Origin: BM506 sp031581485
GTDB taxonomy: Bacteria > Desulfobacterota > Desulfobulbia > Desulfobulbales > SURF-16
Reading direction: 5' to 3'
DNA: 6,522 nt
Assembly: GCA_031581485.1 (NCBI GenBank)
Contig: JAVLBA010000103.1
Span: 1 to 6,522 of the forward strand
Each line of letters begins with the position of its first letter. Position 1 is the first letter of the stretch. Positions 1-4,449 of the stretch are shown piece by piece. The notes under the pieces are model-generated. The model did not search any database, was not told where the DNA came from, and worked only from the letters and a program-made list of their open reading frames with translations. A program made the translations under genes and the position numbers.

Positions 1-1089
1 CTTTTCTTCGGGATAGTTGGTGATCACCACCTTCAGGGGATGGAGAACGGCCAGCCGCCGCGGGGCAATGTCGTTGAGATCGTCGCGAACCGCCTTTTCC
101 AGGATCCCCATGTCGATGCGGCTCTCCCTTTTGGCCACCCCGATTTCAGCGCAGAATCTGCGGATGGAGGCCGGGGTGTAGCCTCGCCGCCTGAGGCCTG
201 AGATGGTCAGCATGCGCGGGTCGTCCCAGCCGTTGACCAGCTTCTCATCCACCATCTGCATGAGCTTGCGTTTGCTCATCACCGTGAAGTTGAGGTTCAG
301 TCGGGCAAACTCGATCTGCCGGGGATGGCAGGGGGGCTGCAGGGTGTCCAGGAACCAGTCATAGAGGGGGCGGTGGTCGGCGAACTCCAGGGTGCAGAGG
401 GAGTGGGTGACCTTCTCCATGGCGTCGGAGAGAGAGTGGGTGAAATCATACATGGGATAGATGCACCACCTATCGCCGGTGCGGTGATGGGAAACCTTGC
501 GGATGCGGTAGATAATCGGGTCGCGCATATTGATGTTGGGCGATGCCATGTCGATCTTGGCCCGCAGCACATAGGCTCCATCGCTGAATTCGCCCTTTTT
601 CATGCCTTCCAGCAGGGCGAGATTCTCTGTGACGCTGCGCTCCCGGTGGGGGCTGTTTTTGCCGGGCTCCTTCAGGGTGCCCCGGTAGGCGCGCATCTCC
701 TCGGCGGTCAGGCTGCAGACATAGGCCTTGCCCATGGTGACCAGCTGCACGGCATAGTCGTAGAGCGCCTCAAAATAGTCGGAGGCGTAAAAGAGATTTT
801 CCCCCCAGTCAAAGCCCAGCCACTTGACATCGGCCTTGATCGCCTCGGTGTATTCCACGCTCTCCTTCTCCGGGTTGGTGTCATCAAAACGCATATGACA
901 GACCCCCTGCGGATATTCCTGGGCCAGGCCGAAGTTGAGGCAGATGGACTTGGCATGGCCGATATGGAGATAGCCGTTGGGCTCAGGAGGGAAACGGGTA
1001 ACCAGACGACCGTCATTCTTGCCGGCGGCCAGATCCTGAGCCACAATGGTGCGGATAAAGTCAAGATTGCTTGTGTCAATTTCGGACAT
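1..1089 (-). CDS. glnS: Glutaminyl-tRNA synthetase, N-terminal 363 residues (partial, C-terminus off the left edge)
   Basis: Cytoplasmic class I aminoacyl-tRNA synthetase that attaches glutamine to tRNA-Gln using ATP. The reading frame opens with ATG at 1089-1087 (MSEIDTSNLDFIRT) and stays open to base 1. The catalytic Rossmann fold shows RFPPEPNGYLHIGHAKSI at about residues 33-48, with the HIGH signature at 42-45. FDDTNP follows at 68-73, the CIYPMYDFTH block at 209-218, and the second ATP-binding signature VMSKRK at 270-275. GWDDPRM and SGLRRRGYTPASIR follow near 287-311, as in E. coli GlnRS, which is about 554 residues long. About 190 residues, mainly the anticodon-binding beta-barrels, should therefore lie outside the window. 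The HIGH variant and the PPEPNGYLHIGHAKSI context separate it from GluRS. It lies 122 nt downstream of gltX on the same strand, and I see no good promoter between them, so co-transcription is likely. There is no clear Shine-Dalgarno before the ATG. The start is still well supported because the N-terminus aligns with the E. coli protein from its first residues. Confidence 0.97.
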   Translation of the reverse strand, partial: MSEIDTSNLDFIRTIVAQDLAAGKNDGRLVTRFPPEPNGYLHIGHAKSICLNFGLAQEYPQGVCHMRFDDTNPEKESVEYTEAIKADVKWLGFDWGENLFYASDYFEALYDYAVQLVTMGKAYVCSLTAEEMRAYRGTLKEPGKNSPHRERSVTENLALLEGMKKGEFSDGAYVLRAKIDMASPNINMRDPIIYRIRKVSHHRTGDRWCIYPMYDFTHSLSDAMEKVTHSLCTLEFADHRPLYDWFLDTLQPPCHPRQIEFARLNLNFTVMSKRKLMQMVDEKLVNGWDDPRMLTISGLRRRGYTPASIRRFCAEIGVAKRESRIDMGILEKAVRDDLNDIAPRRLAVLHPLKVVITNYPEEK

Positions 1090-1156
1090 GGTATTTATTT
1101 CTGTAGTCAGTGGTCAGGAATGAATAATCAGCGCACCAGGCGGCGCGCTCTGCTTC

Positions 1157-1178
1157 AAGGCCAGCCGGCGGCGGCCTT
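1157..1178. repeat. GC-rich intergenic hairpin between gltX and glnS
   Basis: AAGGCC at 1157-1162 is complementary to GGCCTT at 1173-1178, and an inner GCC/GGC pairing can shorten the loop. It lies in the 122-nt gltX-glnS spacer. No T-tract follows on either strand, so it does not look like a classical intrinsic terminator. It could stabilise or process the gltX-glnS transcript, or act as a weak attenuator. That role is inference. Confidence 0.35.
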
Positions 1179-1211
1179 CAAATCTGTTATGGGAAAAAGA
1201 GATTTACCGTT

Positions 1212-2696
1212 CTACTCGGCAAACCACTTGCCCGTCTCCCGCAGGCGGCGGACCACAGTCTCTTTGCCAAGGTGCTCAAAGACCTCAAACATGGAGGGCC
1301 CCTTGATTTGACCGGTCAACACCGCCCTGCAGCCGTTAATGGGAATGCCGGGCTTGGTCTCTTTTTCTTCGGCAAAGTCCCGGGCCACCTTTTCCGTCTC
1401 TTCGGCCGTGAAATTGGGGAGGGCCGCCATTCTGTCGGCCAGCTCCGGCAACCATTCCTTGAGTTGCGGATGTTTGCGGAGATTTTTCTTTAAGGCCTGA
1501 GGGCACATCTCAAAATCATCGGCAAACCAGGCCCTGCCCTGGGTGACAAAATCCTTCAGGGTGTAGAAGCGTTCGCGGGTCATGTCCAGGGTCTTCAAAA
1601 ACCACTCCTTCTGTTCCCCCTCATAGGCCGCCTGCCAGATGCCGGCCGCTTCCAGTTCCTTTTTGACCAGACGGGCCAGCTCTTCAAGGTCCATGGTGCG
1701 CAGGTAATGGGCATTGATGGTGAGAAGTTTGGGGTCGGTGATGAATTTCGGGTCATCCTTCTTGTAATTAAAGATGGCGTTTGATTTGTTGATGCGGTCC
1801 AGGCTGAAGGCGGCCAGCAATTCTTCTTTGGAAAAGATTTCCCGGTCATCCCCGGCAGACCAGCCCAGCAGACAGAGAAAATTGACCATGGCCCAGGGCA
1901 GAAAGCCGTTGTCGCGATACCATTGCACGGAGACGATTTCGCCATGGCTGCGTTTGGAGATCTTGGCCCGTTTGGTGTCCAGGGTCAGCGGCATGTGGGC
2001 AAAGATGGGGACCGGCGCGCCCAGGGCCTCATAGAGAAGGATCTGCCGGTTGGTGTTGTCCTTGTGATCCTGGCCGCGGATAATATGGGAGATGCGGTCG
2101 CGGATATCATCCACCACGTTGCACAAAAGATAGAGGGGCTGGCTGTTGGAACGGACAATGACAAAGTCGGAGATCTCACTATACTGCTGTTCGATGCGGC
2201 CCAGAACCTGGTCGTCATAGCCCACGCTTCCCTGGCGCTCAGGAACCTTGAAACGGACCACGGAGGGGGTACCTGTTGCCTCAAGGGCGGCAATCTCCTC
2301 AGGGGTCAGGTGGCGGCAGGAGCCGTCATAGCGCACCTCCTGCTTGGCGGCCATGGCAGCCTCTCTTTTGCTGTCAAGCGCCTCCTTGGTGCAGAAACAT
2401 TTATAGGCCTTGCCGGTATCAAGCAGCTTCTGGGCTGCTGCCTGGTGATCAGCGGTAAAATCTGTCTGGAAATAGGGACCTTCGTCCCAGTCAATCCCCA
2501 GCCAGTTGAGACCGTCAATAATCCCCTGGATGGATTCCTTGGTGGAGCGGCCGGTGTCGGTGTCCTCAATGCGCAGGATGAGCTTGCCGTTGTGCTGCCG
2601 GGCATAAAGCCAGTTTAAAATAGCGGTACGTGCTCCGCCGATATGGAGATAGCCGGTGGGGCTGGGTGGAAAGCGTACTCTTACTTCGTTGGCCAT
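1212..2696 (-). CDS. gltX: Glutamyl-tRNA synthetase (GluRS), complete, 494 aa
   Basis: Class I cytoplasmic synthetase that charges tRNA-Glu with glutamate. The start is ATG at 2696-2694 (MANEVRVRFPPSPTGYLHIGG), preceded by AAGGAT eight bases upstream. A longer frame to 2738 adds 14 unconserved residues and lacks a ribosome site. The HIGH-type signature is HIGG at residues 18-21, and RIEDTD lies at 42-47. C100-x-C102-x24-C127-x-H129 reproduces the spacing of the four zinc ligands of E. coli GluRS. The KMSKS-type loop is KISKR at 245-249. GLNWLGIDWDEGP (62-74) and the WSAGDD region (279-284) are typical, followed by a helical C-terminal anticodon-binding domain to residue 494. The length suits a bacterial GluRS (about 470-500). 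Because glnS is adjacent, this is probably a discriminating enzyme specific for tRNA-Glu, although specificity cannot be read directly from the sequence. It is transcribed first, with glnS 122 nt downstream. Confidence 0.98.
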   Translation of the reverse strand: MANEVRVRFPPSPTGYLHIGGARTAILNWLYARQHNGKLILRIEDTDTGRSTKESIQGIIDGLNWLGIDWDEGPYFQTDFTADHQAAAQKLLDTGKAYKCFCTKEALDSKREAAMAAKQEVRYDGSCRHLTPEEIAALEATGTPSVVRFKVPERQGSVGYDDQVLGRIEQQYSEISDFVIVRSNSQPLYLLCNVVDDIRDRISHIIRGQDHKDNTNRQILLYEALGAPVPIFAHMPLTLDTKRAKISKRSHGEIVSVQWYRDNGFLPWAMVNFLCLLGWSAGDDREIFSKEELLAAFSLDRINKSNAIFNYKKDDPKFITDPKLLTINAHYLRTMDLEELARLVKKELEAAGIWQAAYEGEQKEWFLKTLDMTRERFYTLKDFVTQGRAWFADDFEMCPQALKKNLRKHPQLKEWLPELADRMAALPNFTAEETEKVARDFAEEKETKPGIPINGCRAVLTGQIKGPSMFEVFEHLGKETVVRRLRETGKWFAE

Positions 2697-2703
2697 AATA
2701 GGT

Positions 2704-2709
2704 ATCCTT
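2704..2709 (-). promoter_or_regulatory. Shine-Dalgarno of gltX that fixes its start
   Basis: On the minus strand AAGGAT occupies 2709-2704. AAGGA ends eight bases before ATG 2696-2694. This decides between the 494-residue start and the longer frame beginning at 2738, which has no such site. Confidence 0.75.
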
Positions 2710-2758
2710 AAAATTATTGCATATATCAGACGGCTCACGCCTGGTGCGGCCTGATTTT

Positions 2759-2786
2759 AAAATATCATTTTTTGACACTCTGTCAT
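2759..2786 (-). promoter_or_regulatory. Putative sigma-70-type promoter of gltX(-glnS), extended -10
   Basis: Read on the minus strand, the -35 box is ATGACA (2786-2781), matching TTGACA at five of six positions. A 16-nt spacer follows, then the -10 box TATTTT (2764-2759), preceded by TG plus one base (TGATATTTT), the extended -10 signature. Transcription would start near 2752, giving a leader of about 55 nt before the gltX ATG. The assignment comes from motif match and spacing only. Confidence 0.5.
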
Positions 2787-2805
2787 AAAGAGTTTGCCGT
2801 CAAAA
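2770..2805. repeat. Nested inverted repeat at the gltX promoter (operator-like palindrome)
   Basis: The segment contains a perfect short palindrome, TGACA-CTC-TGTCA, at 2773-2785. A second, larger pairing is also possible: TTTTGAC (2770-2776) with GTCAAAA (2799-2805), and ACTCT (2777-2781) with AGAGT (2789-2793), leaving a five-base bulge. The short palindrome overlaps the proposed gltX -35 hexamer and spacer, where a dimeric repressor would be expected to act. No regulator is encoded nearby and I cannot name a family for this site, so the operator role is inference. Confidence 0.4.
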
Positions 2806-2820
2806 TACAATCAAAGAAGA

Positions 2821-2914
2821 GCTGGCTGCCCACAAAAAGAAGGTGACCAGGATAAGAGGGGGATTCTTCCTCCGATCTTTCTCTTTGAGAAAGGAGTGAG
2901 ACTGGGCAGACAGC
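2821..2914. repeat. 94-nt structured intergenic element bounded by 12-nt inverted repeats
   Basis: GCTGGCTGCCCA (2821-2832) and TGGGCAGACAGC (2903-2914) are complementary at 11 of 12 positions and would form a long closing stem. Inside is a perfect 7-bp hairpin, CTTTCTC-TTT-GAGAAAG (2877-2893), which can be extended by CTCC (2870-2873) with GGAG (2893-2896). A further AAGA/UCUU pairing is possible near 2854-2868. A TACAAT box at 2806-2811 would start plus-strand transcription close to base 2818, at the foot of the stem, but it has no convincing -35. No T-tract follows the element. I do not recognise a known riboswitch, SRP RNA, T-box or tRNA pattern. It could be a small RNA, a leader structure or a remnant of a miniature inverted-repeat element, although no target-site duplication is visible. 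Confidence 0.35.
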
Positions 2915-2966
2915 ACGATTTAATGGCTATGAAAAGGCACGGATGCGAAAAAATAAAAACCAAGAG

Positions 2967-2995
2967 TGGCGCAATAACAAAAAAATACTTATAAT
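2967..2995 (+). promoter_or_regulatory. Putative promoter of the 105-aa small gene, consensus -10
   Basis: A perfect TATAAT lies at 2990-2995 in a strongly AT-rich stretch. The hexamer 17 bases upstream (2967-2972, TGGCGC) is a poor -35 match, so the promoter would depend on its -10 box and A-tracts, or on an activator. Transcription would begin near 3002, leaving a leader of about 33 nt before the ATG at 3035. Confidence 0.45.
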
Positions 2996-3023
2996 AAAAA
3001 TCAGAACTTAATCAAATTGTATC

Positions 3024-3030
3024 GGAGGGG
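3024..3030 (+). promoter_or_regulatory. Strong Shine-Dalgarno of the 105-aa small gene
   Basis: GGAGGGG lies at 3024-3030, with GGAGG ending six bases before ATG 3035. This is the strongest ribosome binding site in the window. It is the main reason to believe the small gene is translated and to prefer ATG 3035 over the in-frame TTG at 3017 or the ATG at 3041. Confidence 0.75.
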
Positions 3031-3034
3031 CATT

Positions 3035-3352
3035 ATGGCTATGGATGGCGCAACTATTACCACTGGTTTGGATAATAATAGACCCCAGAGCTTAGACAGC
3101 GGCACGAGTATCAAGAGCCCTGGTCGGGATAATGAAATGAGCCGGGCTGGTCAGGCCAGTGAAGAGGGGCCGGCTGTTGTGGCCACTTTTTCCGCAGCCG
3201 CCCTGGAGACATCCCGCGCCACTTCCGAGACCACCCAGGCAGCGGATAACAATCGCCTGGAGTCAGAGGCGGAACGTGATGAGCCGCAGCCGCTGCCGCC
3301 ACCGAAACCACTCTCTGGCCATTCCCGCTCCAATATAGATCTCATTGTCTAG
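3035..3352 (+). CDS. Small hydrophilic protein of unknown function, 105 aa
   Basis: I do not recognise this protein. It starts at ATG 3035 behind GGAGGGG and ends with TAG at 3350-3352. Residues 1-45 (MAMDGATITTGLDNNRPQ onward) are polar and rich in Ser, Gly, Asn and Asp, and look disordered. Residues 46-72 (from PAVVATFSAAALETSRA) could form an amphipathic helix. Residues 73-95 are acidic and then proline-rich (LPPPKP near 87-92). The end, SRSNIDLIV, is short and hydrophobic. It has no Cys or Trp, no signal peptide and no membrane segment. It stands alone between divergent gltX and convergent era, with its own TATAAT box. The layout (polar body, one Ala/Ser-rich helix, hydrophobic NID-type C-terminus) loosely recalls small flagellum-associated proteins, but this is only an impression. 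A chance ORF is less likely given the ribosome site and promoter, though it remains possible. Confidence 0.7.
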   Translation: MAMDGATITTGLDNNRPQSLDSGTSIKSPGRDNEMSRAGQASEEGPAVVATFSAAALETSRATSETTQAADNNRLESEAERDEPQPLPPPKPLSGHSRSNIDLIV

Positions 3353-3356
3353 TCTG

Positions 3357-3388
3357 AAAAAGCCCCGCCCGCCCCTTTGTAAGGGGCG
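3357..3388 (-). terminator. Intrinsic terminator downstream of era
   Basis: A perfect 8-bp hairpin, CGCCCCTT-TGT-AAGGGGCG as read on the plus strand, occupies 3370-3388. On the minus strand it begins 13 nt after the era stop and is followed by a G/C-rich stretch and then TTTTT (3361-3357). Alternatively GCCCC (3387-3383) can pair with GGGGC (3366-3362), which places the stem directly against the T-tract. It sits in the 49-nt gap between the convergent small gene and era. On the plus strand no T-tract follows, so termination of the small gene here is less certain. Confidence 0.55.
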
Positions 3389-3401
3389 CCTGGTGTCGCG
3401 G

Positions 3402-4295
3402 CTAAAATCCCAGCTCTTTCAGAGTCCTGCTGTTTCTTGACCAATCCTTCACCACCTTCACCCAGAGCTTGAGCAACACTTTGGTGCCGAGCAATTCCTC
3501 CATATCTTTTCTGGCCTCGCGGCCGATGCGGGCCAGCATCTTTCCCTGTTTGCCGATGATAATCCCCTTCTGTGAGCTCCGTTCCAGCTGGATGGTGGCA
3601 TGGATCACCACCATCTCCTTGGTTTCCTTGAAGCTGTCAATCACCACTGCCGTGGAGTAGGGAACCTCCTGATGGGTGAGGGTGAAGATTTTTTCCCTGA
3701 TCAGCTCACTGACAATAAAACGTTCCGTGACATCAGTGGGGATATCAATGGGATAGACGCGGGGACGCACGGGCAGCAGCTTCAGAAGCTCGGCAATGAG
3801 CCGGTCACAGCCATTGGCCTTCAGGGCGGAAATGGGCAGCATGGCCTGAAAGGGAAAGAGGGCGCTGTAGGCCTCCAGGATGGGGAAAAGCTTTTCCTTG
3901 GCAATGGTGTCGATCTTGTTGATCAACAGTATGACCGGCTTGTCTGTTTTTTCCAGAACCTCCCTGGCGTTGCTGAGTCGTTCAGGCAGGGGATAGGTGA
4001 CATCGATCATAAAGACGATGACTTCCACGTCATGGAGAGAGTCCAGGGCTACCTTTACCATCTCTTTATTGAGCGGCGAGTCGGCCTGATGGATACCTGG
4101 GGTGTCCAGAAGGATAATCTGGTACGCATCATCATTGATAATGCCCATGATCCGGTTGCGGGTAGTCTGGGCCTTGGGGGAGACAATGGATATCTTCTGT
4201 CCCAGCAGGGTGTTGAGCAGGGTGGACTTGCCCACATTGGGCGGTCCCACCAGGGCAACTACCCCGGTTTTGATCTTTTCTTCAAGGCTATTCAT
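3402..4295 (-). CDS. era: GTPase Era, complete, 297 aa
   Basis: Essential GTPase that binds the 3' end of 16S rRNA and the immature 30S subunit and couples GTP hydrolysis to small-subunit maturation. Numbering from ATG 4295, G1 is GPPNVGKS at 17-24, the G2 region is QTTRNR at 43-48, G3 is DTPG at 64-67, G4 is NKID at 126-129 and G5 is SAL at 156-158. The C-terminal KH RNA-binding domain shows GIIIGKQGKMLARIG at 244-258, with the GKQG loop at 248-251, and ends in WVKVVKDW...LKELGF. The length matches bacterial Era (about 300). A GTG at 4307 would add four residues. I prefer ATG because it leaves a normal N-terminal distance to G1, but neither start has a Shine-Dalgarno. It appears monocistronic, diverges from the RNB exonuclease and has its own terminator. 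It is not in the rnc-era-recO order of enterics. Confidence 0.97.
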   Translation of the reverse strand: MNSLEEKIKTGVVALVGPPNVGKSTLLNTLLGQKISIVSPKAQTTRNRIMGIINDDAYQIILLDTPGIHQADSPLNKEMVKVALDSLHDVEVIVFMIDVTYPLPERLSNAREVLEKTDKPVILLINKIDTIAKEKLFPILEAYSALFPFQAMLPISALKANGCDRLIAELLKLLPVRPRVYPIDIPTDVTERFIVSELIREKIFTLTHQEVPYSTAVVIDSFKETKEMVVIHATIQLERSSQKGIIIGKQGKMLARIGREARKDMEELLGTKVLLKLWVKVVKDWSRNSRTLKELGF

Positions 4296-4327
4296 GGGTG
4301 GATTCACAGTGACAAAGGGGGAGATAG

Positions 4328-4357
4328 TTGGTACATCCTGGTTTCTTGGGTCAAAAT
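4328..4357 (+). promoter_or_regulatory. Weak candidate promoter for the RNB exonuclease gene
   Basis: TTGGTA (4328-4333) and CAAAAT (4352-4357), separated by 18 nt, each match the sigma-70 consensus at four of six positions. The -10 overlaps the proposed era -10 on the opposite strand. If both are real, the two promoters would compete for polymerase. The leader would be about 85 nt. Other weak combinations exist nearer the gene, so this is tentative. Confidence 0.25.
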
Positions 4358-4381
4358 ACCATGTGCTGTCATCTCCCGCAA
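4353..4381 (-). promoter_or_regulatory. Putative era promoter with extended -10
   Basis: On the minus strand TTGCGG (4381-4376) is followed after 17 nt by TATTTT (4358-4353). The -10 is preceded by TG plus one base (TGGTATTTT), an extended -10 feature. Predicted initiation near 4346 gives a leader of about 50 nt. The -10 context resembles the proposed gltX promoter (ATGATATTTT there, ATGGTATTTT here). Confidence 0.45.
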
Positions 4382-4440
4382 GCGTGCGGTTGAGCTCGGG
4401 TTTGCCGGGACACCACGGGCATTAAAAAAAAGCTGAAAGC

Positions 4441-4445
4441 AGGGA
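4441..4445 (+). promoter_or_regulatory. Shine-Dalgarno supporting the GTG start of the RNB gene
   Basis: AGGGA at 4441-4445 lies four bases before GTG 4450. The next ATG in frame is 37 codons downstream, inside conserved-looking sequence, so this site supports the non-ATG start. Confidence 0.55.
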
Positions 4446-4449
4446 AAAC

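Noticed and set aside
1104..1117. Heptanucleotide repeat (TAGTCAG, TGGTCAG) just upstream of glnS
   Set aside because: Only two imperfect units are present, too few to call a tandem repeat array, although similar heptamers form longer arrays in some bacteria.
325..1311. Long open frame on the plus strand opposite glnS and the end of gltX
   Set aside because: It is antisense to conserved synthetase motifs, crosses a real intergenic region, has no recognisable domain and has no ribosome site. It is a GC-driven shadow.
1923..2618. Open frame of 231 codons on the plus strand opposite gltX
   Set aside because: It lies entirely inside gltX, is antisense to it and shows no domain; the gltX frame carries all the conserved motifs.
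2697..2830. T-box or other known riboswitch leader for gltX
   Set aside because: There is no T-box antiterminator sequence, no specifier loop and no terminator with a T-tract before gltX, and the predicted leader of about 55 nt is too short.
2821..2914. Complete insertion element or transposon
   Set aside because: There is no transposase and no visible target-site duplication flanking the 12-nt inverted repeats; it is reported only as a structured element.
2954..2977. Possible flagellar sigma-28 promoter (TAAA followed by a partial GCCGATAA match)
   Set aside because: Only five of eight -10 positions match and the spacer is 12 instead of about 15 nt. The nearby TATAAT is a better promoter.
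2967..2982. TGGC at 2967-2970 considered as a sigma-54 -24 element
   Set aside because: There is no GC at the required -12 distance.
2794..2994. 66-codon plus-strand open frame before the small gene
   Set aside because: It starts at a TTG without a ribosome site, spans the inverted-repeat element and reads as random basic sequence ending in the TATAAT box.
3600..4436. Open frame of 278 codons on the plus strand opposite era
   Set aside because: It mirrors the Era GTPase codons, has no independent motif and runs through the era promoter region.
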